Shown here: positions 15,358 to 22,428 of the stretch, piece by piece
How the letters are laid out: every line of letters starts with the position of its first letter
Position numbering within the stretch: the stretch's first letter is position 1
DNA from: Desulfovibrionaceae bacterium UBA6814
GTDB taxonomy: Bacteria > Desulfobacterota > Desulfovibrionia > Desulfovibrionales > Desulfovibrionaceae
Assembly (NCBI GenBank): GCA_002452635.1
Contig: DKEU01000271.1
Span: forward strand, 1 to 23,706
Length of the DNA stretch: 23,706 nt
Reading direction: 5' to 3'
Translations under genes and position numbers: made by a program
The notes under the pieces: model-generated
Database searches by the model: none
What the model was told of the DNA's origin: nothing
What the model saw: the letters and a program-made list of their open reading frames with translations, nothing else

Positions 15358-16599
15358 GTGCAACAGACCGGATTCACCGCCCTGGAGCGGGTGCCCCGGG
15401 CCGAACTGGAGGCCCGCTGGGCGCGCTGCCGCGCCCGCATGGCCGACCTGTGCCCCGAGGCCTCGGGCCTGCTGGTCTTCTCCCGGGTGAACATCTACTG
15501 GCTCACCGGCACCCTGGCCAACGGCCTGTGCTGGCTGCCCGCCGCGGGCGAGCCCGTGCTCCTGTCCCGCAAGGGCATCGAGCGCGCGCACCTGGAGTCG
15601 GCCCTCACCCACATCCTGCCCTTCCGCAGCTATTCCCCCCTGGCCGGGATCCTGGCCGAGGCCGGCTCGCCCCTGGGCGACGCGGTGGCCGTGGAGTGCG
15701 CGGGCCTGTCCTGGATGCTGGGCCAGAAGCTGGAGCAGGCCCTGGCGCCACGCCGGCTCCTGCCCGGGGACCGCATCCTGGCCCTAGGCCGGATGGTCAA
15801 GACCCCCTGGGAGCTGGCCAAGCTGCGCGACTGCGGGGCGCGGCACCACCGCAGCCTGCACGACCTGCTGCCCCGGCGCATCCGGCCGGGCATGAACGAG
15901 CGGGAGATTTCCCTGGCCTGCTGGGAGGTGTTCTTCAGCCAGGGCCACAGCGGCCAGATGCGCATGGGCTCGTTCGGCGAGGAGATCTTCCTGGGCCACG
16001 TGTCCGCAGGCGACTCGGGCAACTACCCCAGCGTGTTCGACGGCCCCCTGGGCCTGCGCGGCGAGCATCCGGCCGTGCCCTTCATGGGCGCCGCGCAGAA
16101 GGTCTGGGAGCCGGGCCAGCCCCTGTCCTGCGACGTGGGCTTCTGCCGGGACGGCTACCAGACCGACAAGACCCAGATATACTTCGCGGGCCGGAAGGCG
16201 GACATCCCCGCGGACCTGGACCGCGCCCACCAGGCGGGCATGGCCATCCAGGCCCGGGTGGCCGAGCTGGCCGTGCCCGGGGCCCTGCCCCAGGACCTCT
16301 GGCAGGCCGCCAAGGCCATGGCCGAGGCCGAGGGCGTGGCCGCGGGCTTCATGGGCCTGGGCGGCAACCAGGTGCGCTTCATCGGGCACGGCATCGGCCT
16401 GCACATCGACGAGTTCCCGCCCCTGGCGGACAAGGTGGCGGTGCCCCTGGAGGCCGGCATGGTCCTGGCCATCGAGCCCAAGATCGGGGTGCCGGGCAAG
16501 GGCATGGTGGGGGTGGAGAACACCTTCGAGGTGGGCGCTGCCTCAGGCGCGGCGTGCATCACCGGCGACGCCTACGACATGGTCTGCGTGGGAGAGTGA
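15358..16599 (+). CDS. M24 family metallopeptidase (Xaa-Pro aminopeptidase-like)
   Basis: This 413-residue cytoplasmic peptidase is expected to release N-terminal residues preceding proline. It has an N-terminal creatinase-like domain (~20-150) and a C-terminal pita-bread domain with all five metal ligands: Asp259 and Asp270 (CDVGFCRDGYQTDKT), His344 (GHGIGLHIDE), Glu373 (AIEPKIG) and Glu387 (VENTF). The GTG start at 15358 has GAGGAG seven bases upstream and fits the domain edge. The insert HVSAGDSGNYPSVFDGPLGLRGEHP before the metal site is characteristic of a subgroup whose substrate is not certain, so some other Xaa-Pro-type or creatinase-like activity is possible. tRNA-Lys follows from its own promoter. 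Confidence 0.92.
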   Translation: MQQTGFTALERVPRAELEARWARCRARMADLCPEASGLLVFSRVNIYWLTGTLANGLCWLPAAGEPVLLSRKGIERAHLESALTHILPFRSYSPLAGILAEAGSPLGDAVAVECAGLSWMLGQKLEQALAPRRLLPGDRILALGRMVKTPWELAKLRDCGARHHRSLHDLLPRRIRPGMNEREISLACWEVFFSQGHSGQMRMGSFGEEIFLGHVSAGDSGNYPSVFDGPLGLRGEHPAVPFMGAAQKVWEPGQPLSCDVGFCRDGYQTDKTQIYFAGRKADIPADLDRAHQAGMAIQARVAELAVPGALPQDLWQAAKAMAEAEGVAAGFMGLGGNQVRFIGHGIGLHIDEFPPLADKVAVPLEAGMVLAIEPKIGVPGKGMVGVENTFEVGAASGAACITGDAYDMVCVGE

Positions 16600-16629
16600 G
16601 GTTTTTTTTCCGGGCTGTCCGAGAAATTC

Positions 16630-16658
16630 TTGACAAGGGTGCCCTGAAAGTCTAAATC
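16630..16658 (+). promoter_or_regulatory. Promoter of the tRNA-Lys gene
   Basis: A perfect -35 TTGACA (16630-16635), a 17-base spacer and a -10-like TAAATC (16653-16658) lie about 20 bases before the tRNA, a typical arrangement for a strongly expressed stable RNA. Confidence 0.7.
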
Positions 16659-16677
16659 AGCGCCCTGCCGCACGCGC

Positions 16678-16752
16678 GGGCCACTAGCTCAATGGTAGAG
16701 CAGCGGACTCTTAATCCGTTGGTTCAAGGTTCAAGTCCTTGGTGGCCCACCA
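16678..16752 (+). tRNA. tRNA-Lys (anticodon CTT)
   Basis: A full cloverleaf can be drawn. The acceptor stem is GGGCCAC with GTGGCCC and the D stem GCTC with GAGC. The anticodon stem is GCGGA with TCCGT (one G-T pair), around the loop CTCTTAA with anticodon CTT at 16710-16712. The T stem is CAAGG with CCTTG around TTCAAGT. The discriminator A and the CCA end are encoded. It reads AAG lysine codons. Confidence 0.97.
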
Positions 16753-16762
16753 GAAAAAACAC

Positions 16763-16793
16763 GGGGTTCCGGTGAAAGCCGGGACCCCTTTTT
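16763..16793 (+). terminator. Rho-independent terminator of tRNA-Lys
   Basis: GGGGTTCCGG (16763-16772) pairs with CCGGGACCCC (16779-16788), with one mismatch, around a 6-base loop, followed by TTTTT. It is ten bases beyond the tRNA 3' end. Confidence 0.9.
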
Positions 16794-16845
16794 CGTTTCC
16801 CCTCACTTTTCCCCCCATCTTCCCCTCACGGGGACACTTCTGTGG

Positions 16846-18759
16846 TCATTGTGCTGTAAAGACCCAGGCCCCGGCACCGTAGGGCGGCAGGTTCGCGGCC
16901 CAGGTGGCGGCGTCCTCGCGCAGCGGCGGGGGCGCGTCGCCCACGGCCCGGGGCGTCAGGCCGGGCAGGGCGCAGCGCACCGCCAGCCGGGCGGGGACCG
17001 CGCGGGGGTTGGCGAAGGCCAGCACCAGTTGCCCGTCCGCGTCCACGGCGCGGAAGGGGATGCCGGTTCGCACGTCCAGGGCCGCCGGGGTGTCGCGGCC
17101 GGCCAGCAGGAGCGGCCCCACCTGGGCCAGTTCGGCGTTGAGCGCGCCCACGCCGTCCCACAGCGGGCTTTCGGGCAGGTACCAGTGGGCGCGGGCCGGG
17201 TTGCCGGGCATGCCCGCGGCCAGGGGCTCGAACGTGGCGTAGGCATAGTACATGACGCCCGCGGCCCCGGCGGCCAGGGCCGCGTAGGCCTGCGCCCGCA
17301 CCTGGTCCAGGGTGGGGGCGAAGCCCTTCCAGCGCTCGGTGTCCGCGGTGAAGAGCTGGGGCACGGCAATGACCGCGGCCAGCGGGTCCCCGGCCAGGTG
17401 CACCTTCCGGCAGATGCGCACCGACTCCGCCACCAGGCCCAGGTCGCTCTGCGGCCCGTCCACCGGGTAGATGTCCGAGAGCACCAGGTCCGCGAACCGG
17501 TACGGCCCGAACCCGGCGCACCCGTTGTCCGCCGCGGCCAGCACCGGCCGCAGCGGGTCCGCGGCCTTGAGCCGGAGATAGGCTCCTGCGGCCTGGGGCG
17601 CGCTGGACGCGGTGGGCTCGTCCCAGGCGTACCAGCCCAGGGCGTTGGGCTCGGCCCGCTGCGCAGCCAGGTCCGGGAGGCCGTCCCGGCCCAGCTCCGA
17701 CACCACCAGCAGCCCGTGCCGCGCCGCGGCCCGATGGAACTCCGGCGAGGCCGGGACCCAGGAGTGGTGCACGGTGTTGAAGCCCCGCGCGGCCAGGGAG
17801 GCGAGCATGGCCTCCCGGTCCGGCGCCGGGGCGGCATGGGCTGCGGCGGGTTCGGCCCGGAGCTGGGCCAGCACCGGGTCCGAGGCGTGGAAGATGCCGA
17901 TGGGGAAGAAGGGCGCGCCCGCCCGGCGCAGCATGCCCCCCTCCAGCACCGCCGGGACCGGCAGGGGCGGCGCGGCGCGCAGGGACCACAGCCACAGGCC
18001 CTCGCCCTGGTCCGCCTGGGCGGTGATGCGGTAGTCGCCGGCCGGCAGGGGGGGCAGGGGCAGGTCCACCCGCCCCCGGCCCAGCACCTCCACCTCGGCC
18101 GCGGTGGACGGGCCCAGGAAGCCGTCCGGCTCCACCTGGAGGAAAAAGGTGCGGGGCCGGCCGCTGCTCTCCAGTTCCAGGACCACGGCCTGGCTGGGGG
18201 CGTCGGCCGGCAGGGTCCGGCTGCCCGGAGAAACCAGCCGCGCGTCCTGGGCCGGGGAGGGCAGGGGGGCCAGGTCCAGGCCGGACAGCTCCAGGCCCGC
18301 GCCCTGGGGTATCTCGCCGATGACCGCCAGTTGCAGCACCGGGGCGGCATCCTCGGGCAGGCCGGACAGGTCGAAATCCAGCGCGATGTCGTGGGGCCGG
18401 CCGTCGGCCGCCAGCTCCAGGGCGTGGCGCACCGCGGGCGCATCCCAGCCCGGCCCGGCCGAGAGCCAGGCCGCCAGGGGCAGGCCCGGGCCGACGGTCC
18501 GGTAGGTGAAGCGCAGCCGCGCCCGTCCCCGGGCCTCGGCCAGTTCCGGCGCGGGCCGGTGCAGGGTGAACACCGCGAACCCGGGCTGGGCCGCGTGCAG
18601 GTGGATGGTCCGTCCTCCTGCCCCGGATTCGGCCGCCACCCGGCCCGGGCCGCGCAGGTCCAGGCCCTGCCAGGAGCCGGGCGCGCAGGCCGCCAGGCAC
18701 AGGGCCAGCGCGGCCAGGGGCAGGAGCGCGGACAGGGCAGGGGAGGAGGGGCGGGTCAC
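16846..18759 (-). CDS. Glycoside-hydrolase-like lipoprotein
   Basis: From the GTG at 18759 the protein has 637 residues and starts with a lipoprotein signal whose lipobox is LAAC (22-25, Cys25). The reading frame also opens upstream at a TTG, but that would bury the signal, so GTG is chosen; neither has a strong ribosome binding site. The first ~270 residues look like beta-sandwich domains. The following part reads as a TIM barrel (FFPIGIFHASDP, then RGFNTVHHSW, LGWYAWDEPT with a likely acidic catalytic residue, DLVLSDIYPV and VMYYAYATFE), ending in a small beta domain. It is probably anchored in the envelope and acts on a glycan; the family and substrate are not identified. It is divergent from a secreted CBM9-like gene. 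Confidence 0.8.
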   Translation of the reverse strand: MTRPSSPALSALLPLAALALCLAACAPGSWQGLDLRGPGRVAAESGAGGRTIHLHAAQPGFAVFTLHRPAPELAEARGRARLRFTYRTVGPGLPLAAWLSAGPGWDAPAVRHALELAADGRPHDIALDFDLSGLPEDAAPVLQLAVIGEIPQGAGLELSGLDLAPLPSPAQDARLVSPGSRTLPADAPSQAVVLELESSGRPRTFFLQVEPDGFLGPSTAAEVEVLGRGRVDLPLPPLPAGDYRITAQADQGEGLWLWSLRAAPPLPVPAVLEGGMLRRAGAPFFPIGIFHASDPVLAQLRAEPAAAHAAPAPDREAMLASLAARGFNTVHHSWVPASPEFHRAAARHGLLVVSELGRDGLPDLAAQRAEPNALGWYAWDEPTASSAPQAAGAYLRLKAADPLRPVLAAADNGCAGFGPYRFADLVLSDIYPVDGPQSDLGLVAESVRICRKVHLAGDPLAAVIAVPQLFTADTERWKGFAPTLDQVRAQAYAALAAGAAGVMYYAYATFEPLAAGMPGNPARAHWYLPESPLWDGVGALNAELAQVGPLLLAGRDTPAALDVRTGIPFRAVDADGQLVLAFANPRAVPARLAVRCALPGLTPRAVGDAPPPLREDAATWAANLPPYGAGAWVFTAQ

Positions 18760-18878
18760 GGGTGGGGCGGTCCACGGGTTGGGGGTTGGTCCGGGTGCGG
18801 CGAGGATACCCTGCCGGGCAGGCCGCAGCAAGGCCGGAGGCGCTTGTCCGCGCCGCCGGACCGGGATAGGGTCCGGCC
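18760..18878. other. Divergent spacer of the lipoprotein / CBM9 pair
   Basis: These 119 GC-rich bases separate two divergently transcribed envelope genes and must hold both promoters. No convincing -35/-10 pair was found on either strand. Confidence 0.4.
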
Positions 18879-19730
18879 ATGCGTCGTGTCCCCCGTGTTC
18901 TGCCCTGCCTGGCCCTGGCCGGCGTGCTCCTGTGCTCGGCGGCCCGAGCCGGGGAGGTGGAGCTCGTGGCCCGGCGCGCCGCGCAGCCGCCCGCCATCGA
19001 CGGCCGGCCCGGCGAGGCGGCCTGGGGCGAGGCGGCCTGGAGCACGGGCTTCATGGACCTGGTGCACGGCGGCGCGCCCTGGCTCGCCACCGCCGCGGCC
19101 CTGCTCTGGGACGACCGCGCCCTGTACCTGGCCGTGCGCTGCGTGGAGCCGGACGTGAACGCCACCCTGGCGAACCGCGACGACCCGCTCTACCGGGAGA
19201 ACGACGTGGAGTTCTTCCTGGCCGGGGCCGACGCCTACTGGGAGGTGGAGGCCAACGCCCGGGGCGCGGTGTACGACGTGTTCTGGGTGTGGACCGACCG
19301 CCTGGGCCCGGGCCGGCGCTACGGCCCTCCGGACTGGGACCCGGCCGGCCGGCGGGTGCTGCGCCTCTCCGGCATCGGGGACCACGTGCATCCCCGGGGC
19401 GAGCGGGTGGGGTTCATCGATGCGGACCTGTCGGGCCTGGTCGCGGCCGCGGCCGTTGACGGGACCCTGAACGACCCCGGCGACCGGGACCGGGGCTGGT
19501 CCCTGGAACTGGCCATCCCCTGGGCCGGGCTGGCTCCCCTGGCCGACGGCCGCGCACTGCCGCCCCGGCCGGGCGACGCGTGGGCCGCCAACCTGTTCCG
19601 GTTCGAGTTCAGGGACGCCGCGGGCCGGCCCCTGCCCCTCCTGCGGCCCGCGGCCTGGGCCCTGTCCCCGCACGGTGCGTTCGACGCCCACATGCCGGAG
19701 CGCTTCGCCCGGCTGCGCTTCGCAAAGTAG
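18879..19730 (+). CDS. Secreted CBM9-like (DOMON-type) carbohydrate-binding protein
   Basis: This 283-residue protein has a Sec signal peptide (MRRVPRVLPCLALAGVLLCS, cut after ARA near residue 24). The mature part opens with the family 9 carbohydrate-binding hallmark AIDGRPGEAAWGEA and continues with LLWDDRALYLAVRCVEPDV, ENDVEFFLAG and the terminal WSLELAIPWAGL and WAANLFRFEF, as in CBM9-like proteins of about this size. It is probably a periplasmic or exported sugar-binding protein, although DOMON relatives can bind haem instead. The start has a modest AGGG. It is the divergent partner of the glycoside-hydrolase-like lipoprotein, so the two may work on the same glycan. Confidence 0.82.
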   Translation: MRRVPRVLPCLALAGVLLCSAARAGEVELVARRAAQPPAIDGRPGEAAWGEAAWSTGFMDLVHGGAPWLATAAALLWDDRALYLAVRCVEPDVNATLANRDDPLYRENDVEFFLAGADAYWEVEANARGAVYDVFWVWTDRLGPGRRYGPPDWDPAGRRVLRLSGIGDHVHPRGERVGFIDADLSGLVAAAAVDGTLNDPGDRDRGWSLELAIPWAGLAPLADGRALPPRPGDAWAANLFRFEFRDAAGRPLPLLRPAAWALSPHGAFDAHMPERFARLRFAK

Positions 19731-19942
19731 GGCGGCTCAGCCGATCGCGGCCAAAAGCCAGTTGGCGAAGTGGCGTTTCGGGTGGGGTGCAGACAGTGCC
19801 TCAGGTCGAGAATCCTCACGATTTCAGAACGCTGGCGGCTCGTCAAGCCGGTATCGGAAAATTGAATATGCGCCCGCAGGGCCGGAAACGGGAAAACCCT
19901 GCTGCGAATAGTGGAAAGTTCCCGCATTTCTTGACAAGATGA
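19731..19942. other. Intergenic region with a GNRA-type hairpin
   Basis: This stretch of about 210 bases has no credible ORF and is less GC-rich than its surroundings. At 19876-19902, GCAGGG pairs with CCCTGC. Inside is CCG-GAAA-CGG, a short stem capped by a GAAA tetraloop, with a GAAAA bulge on the 3' side. This could be part of an untranslated RNA, but no promoter for one was found. Confidence 0.45.
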
Positions 19943-19971
19943 TTGAGCAATCGCGTCGGCTGGGATATAGT
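19943..19971 (+). promoter_or_regulatory. Sigma-70-type promoter of the EAL-HDOD gene
   Basis: -35 TTGAGC (19943-19948), 17-base spacer, -10 TATAGT (19966-19971). Transcription would start near 19978 and leave a leader of about 100 bases. Two direct copies of CGGGAGTCAGC (20055-20065 and 20070-20080) lie at the leader's end, the second providing the ribosome binding site. Confidence 0.75.
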
Positions 19972-20080
19972 GCCTCGAACGCCGCAAGCGCGGGACAGGA
20001 GACTTCCGGTCCGGAGGGCCGGAGGACGCAGGAACGCCCAGCAGGAGAGCCCCCCGGGAGTCAGCCCATCGGGAGTCAGC

Positions 20081-21352
20081 ATGGAAGAGCAGCAGGAGCA
20101 CCGGGAATTCTACGTGGACACCTTCGTGGCCCGGCAGCCGGTTTTCGACGCCGTGGGCAACGTCTGGGGCTACGAGATTCTCTACCGGGACGGGGTGGAG
20201 GCGGTTTCGGCCGAGTTCCCGGACCCCGGCTCGGCCACCTTGGCGGTCACCGCCGGCATCTGCCTGTGCCGCGAGCACGACCTCAAGGTGGGCAAGAAGA
20301 TCCTCATCAATTTCGACGAGAAGACCATCCTGGACGGCGTCCCCCTGGCCTTGCCCGCGGCCAACACCGTGATCCAGATTCCCGAGTCGGCCAAGGTCGG
20401 CGGCAAGCTGCTGGAGACCCTCAAGTCCCTCAAGGTCGAGGGCTACGCCCTGGCCCTGGACGACTTCGCGGCCCGGCCCGAGGCCGAGGCCCTGCTCAAG
20501 CTGGCCGACGTGGTCATCTTCGACCTCCTGAACCAGGACCTGGGCTCGCTCCAGGCGCGGGTCAAGGCCGCCCGCTCCCCCAGCCGGCTCCTGGTGGCCA
20601 AGCGGGTGGAGGACTCGGCCGCCTTCGACCGGGCCCGGGCCATGGGCTTCACCCATTTCCAGGGCTTCTTCTTCCAGCGGCCCAAGGTCATCCCCGGCCG
20701 CAAGCTGAGCTCCACCGAGGCCGCCCGGTTCCGGCTCCTGGAATTCACCCAGCAGGACGAGCCGGACTTCCGCAGCCTGGCCGAGGCCATCAAGACCGAC
20801 GTGTCCATCAGCTACCGGCTGCTCACCTACCTGAACAGCCCGCTGTTCACCTTCCACATCAACATCCAGTCCATCGAGCAGGCCATCATCCTGCTGGGCT
20901 GGCGGCAGGTGCGCAACTGGCTGCGGGTCATCATCTTCTCCGACCTCTCGCCCGAGGGGAGGAGCACCGAACTGCCCTTCCTCTGCGTGCAGCGCGGCCG
21001 GTTCTTCGAATCCGTGGCCAAGCAGGCCGGGGCCAAGAGCAACGATCGCGAGACCCTCTTCATGCTGGGCCTGTTCTCCCTGCTCGAGCCCCTGCTCAAG
21101 ATGCCCATGGCCGAGATCCTCACCAACCTGCCCCTGGAGTCCGAGCTCAAGGAGGCCCTGCTGGGCGGGGTCAACCGCTACAGTCCCTGGCTGGCGCTGG
21201 CCCAGGCCTTCGAGGCCGGGGACTGGGAGGCGGTGGACGGGACCATCGCCACCCTGGGCCTGGACAAGGTGGTGGTGGCCCGCAGCTATTCCGAGTCCCT
21301 GGACTGGGCCAACCGCTTCTTCGACCAGGGGGCCGTGGCCAAGGCCGGCTGA
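20081..21352 (+). CDS. EAL-like / HDOD domain signalling protein (YuxH type)
   Basis: The protein has 423 residues. The N-terminal half is an EAL-type fold: FVARQPVFD at 14-22, then GYEILYRD where the active-site EAL motif stands in c-di-GMP phosphodiesterases, and later ALALDDFAA. The catalytic EAL is thus replaced by EIL and other acidic positions are missing, so it probably binds or senses c-di-GMP or a partner and does not cut it. The C-terminal half (~215-400) is an HDOD domain (AIKTDVSISYRLLTYLNSP, then SIEQAIILLGWRQVRNW). Such proteins link motility, secretion or stress circuits. The ATG at 20081 follows GGGAG; the frame is open upstream but lies in the leader. It has its own promoter and lies just before the type VI secretion genes. 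Confidence 0.9.
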   Translation: MEEQQEHREFYVDTFVARQPVFDAVGNVWGYEILYRDGVEAVSAEFPDPGSATLAVTAGICLCREHDLKVGKKILINFDEKTILDGVPLALPAANTVIQIPESAKVGGKLLETLKSLKVEGYALALDDFAARPEAEALLKLADVVIFDLLNQDLGSLQARVKAARSPSRLLVAKRVEDSAAFDRARAMGFTHFQGFFFQRPKVIPGRKLSSTEAARFRLLEFTQQDEPDFRSLAEAIKTDVSISYRLLTYLNSPLFTFHINIQSIEQAIILLGWRQVRNWLRVIIFSDLSPEGRSTELPFLCVQRGRFFESVAKQAGAKSNDRETLFMLGLFSLLEPLLKMPMAEILTNLPLESELKEALLGGVNRYSPWLALAQAFEAGDWEAVDGTIATLGLDKVVVARSYSESLDWANRFFDQGAVAKAG

Positions 21353-21379
21353 GCCCTCTGCTGCGCTCTTCCCTCTCCT

Positions 21380-21399
21380 GCCCCCCTGCCCAGGGGGGC
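21380..21399 (+). terminator. GC-rich hairpin after the EAL-HDOD gene
   Basis: GCCCCCCTG (21380-21388) pairs with CAGGGGGGC (21391-21399). It is 28 bases after the stop. There is no T-tract, so termination would be weak or need a factor. Confidence 0.5.
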
Positions 21400-21577
21400 G
21401 TCCCGCCGTTGCCCCTGGTTGTCCGGGGCCTACCCCTCGGCTAGAGTGCAGGATCCGCATTGTATCGGGTCGGGGCAGGTCCGGGAGCGCGCCCCGCAGT
21501 GCGTTGCAAAGCTAAACATTGTTGTAATTTTCTCTAGACTCGCAGGTGCATTGTTGTGCGGCTTTTTTTCTGGGGTG

Positions 21578-21606
21578 TTGTAAAGAGTCTGGAATGCGCG
21601 TATACT
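21578..21606 (+). promoter_or_regulatory. Sigma-70-type promoter upstream of the type VI secretion genes
   Basis: TTGTAA (21578-21583), exactly 17 bases, then TATACT (21601-21606). It sits in the most AT-rich part of this intergenic region and points toward tssJ, giving a leader of about 260 bases that contains further repeats. Confidence 0.65.
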
Positions 21607-21647
21607 CCGGCATAATCCATGGGGTTTCTGGGGCAGGGCGGCGTCCC

Positions 21648-21671
21648 CGGGCCCGAGCAGGCGCGGGCCCG
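21648..21671. repeat. Strong GC hairpin in the tssJ leader
   Basis: CGGGCCCG occurs at 21648-21655 and again at 21664-21671. Each is self-complementary, so the two pair with one another around eight bases. It lies in the predicted leader between promoter and gene. Confidence 0.5.
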
Positions 21672-21685
21672 CGGTACGCAACCCG

Positions 21686-21746
21686 TTGACAGCTTAGGGT
21701 TCCCATGGTGTACACTTGATGTAATGCGATGCTCATGTAGTACACC
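21686..21746 (+). promoter_or_regulatory. Second possible promoter with GGTGTAC inverted repeat
   Basis: TTGACA (21686-21691), a 17-base spacer and a weak -10 TGTACA (21709-21714) are overlapped by GGTGTAC (21707-21713). This repeats inverted as GTACACC at 21740-21746 after 26 bases. This is the layout of a regulator site covering a promoter's -10 and start. Confidence 0.45.
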
Positions 21747-21789
21747 CTCGGCCATTGGATAGGTTGCTGTGCTGATGCTTTGCTCCTCC

Positions 21790-21843
21790 CCCAGCGCCCG
21801 CGTGCAGTGCCGCGCACATACCGTCGGAGCGCTGGGCGTTTTG
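21790..21843 (+). promoter_or_regulatory. Attenuator-like hairpin just before tssJ
   Basis: CCCAGCGC (21790-21797) pairs perfectly with GCGCTGGG (21829-21836), followed by CGTTTT. Within the loop GTGC can pair with GCAC. The fold resembles a terminator with a short T-run and ends 33 bases before the tssJ start. Confidence 0.4.
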
Positions 21844-21869
21844 TCCCGCGACCGGGCCGGGTGGCGGGC

Positions 21870-22358
21870 ATGAAACAGCAGTCCCCGGCCGCGTTTCGCG
21901 CGGCGGTCCTGGCCCTGTGCGCCTGCCTGCTCCTGGCCGCCTGCGGAGGCGGCCTGCGTTACGTGCGCAGCTTGGGCGGCCGCCAGGTGCGCATCAGTGT
22001 GGTCAACACCGAGCGCGCCAACCTGAACAATCCCGTGGCCCTGGATTTCCTGCTGGTGTTCACCGAGAAGACCGAGACCGAGGCGGGCAAGCTCACCGCC
22101 CGGCAGTGGTTCGAGAAGAAGTCGCAGTTCAAGCGCGACCACATCGTGAACGAGGACTACCTGCTCTTCGAGTACGAGTTCGTGCCCGGCGACCCGGTGC
22201 CGGTGATCGAGATTCCCTACACCGTGTCCGGCCGCTCCCTCCTGGTCTACGCCGACTACTACACCCCGGGCGAGCACCGGGTGCGCCTGAACCCCCAGAA
22301 GGACGCCACCATCACCCTCAATGAGCGCGGGTTCACCCTCGCGGTTACGGGAGAATAG
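21870..22358 (+). CDS. tssJ: Type VI secretion outer-membrane lipoprotein
   Basis: TssJ anchors the TssLM membrane complex of the type VI secretion system at the outer membrane. The 162-residue product begins with a lipoprotein signal ending in lipobox LAAC (Cys25). The mature part is a beta-rich transthyretin-like domain with VRISVVNTERANLNNPVALDFLLVF, a charged loop (KTETEAGKLTARQWFEKKS) and the closing strands SLLVYADYYTPGEHRVRL, which fit the TssJ pattern. The ATG at 21870 is chosen because it puts a normal signal at the N-terminus; an upstream in-frame ATG would not. The ribosome binding site is weak (GGGTGGCGGG). tssK follows, supporting the assignment. Confidence 0.8.
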   Translation: MKQQSPAAFRAAVLALCACLLLAACGGGLRYVRSLGGRQVRISVVNTERANLNNPVALDFLLVFTEKTETEAGKLTARQWFEKKSQFKRDHIVNEDYLLFEYEFVPGDPVPVIEIPYTVSGRSLLVYADYYTPGEHRVRLNPQKDATITLNERGFTLAVTGE

Positions 22359-22359
22359 C

Positions 22360-22428
22360 ATGTCCCAGGCCAAAAGAGCGTTCCGGCCGCTGCGGTCGGC
22401 GCGACCGGTGCAATGGGGGCGGCCGTGA
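22360..22428 (+). CDS. 22-residue ORF between tssJ and tssK, possible coupling peptide
   Basis: An ATG one base after the tssJ stop has GGGAG seven bases upstream and opens a 22-codon frame (MSQAKRAFRPLRSARPVQWG, then RP) ending in TGA that overlaps the GTG start of tssK (GTGA). It is basic, with five Arg and one Lys. It may be a leader whose translation delivers ribosomes to tssK, which itself has only a weak ribosome binding site. It could equally be chance, or a former tssK start put out of frame. Confidence 0.4.
   Translation: MSQAKRAFRPLRSARPVQWGRP

Noticed and set aside
16595..16615. T8 tract right after the M24 gene as a terminator
   Set aside because: The only hairpin upstream (6 pairs with one G-T) lies inside the coding end and is nine bases from the T-tract, too far for an intrinsic terminator.
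18760..18831. TTG start giving a longer glycoside-hydrolase-like protein
   Set aside because: It would place ~24 proline-rich residues before a good lipoprotein signal and has no clear ribosome binding site at the right distance.
19972..20080. c-di-GMP riboswitch in the leader of the EAL-HDOD gene
   Set aside because: None of the conserved GEMM-I core segments could be found in the leader.
21619..21762. 47-codon ORF in the region before tssJ
   Set aside because: There is no ribosome binding site, the composition is unlike nearby genes, and it overlaps the predicted hairpin and dyad.
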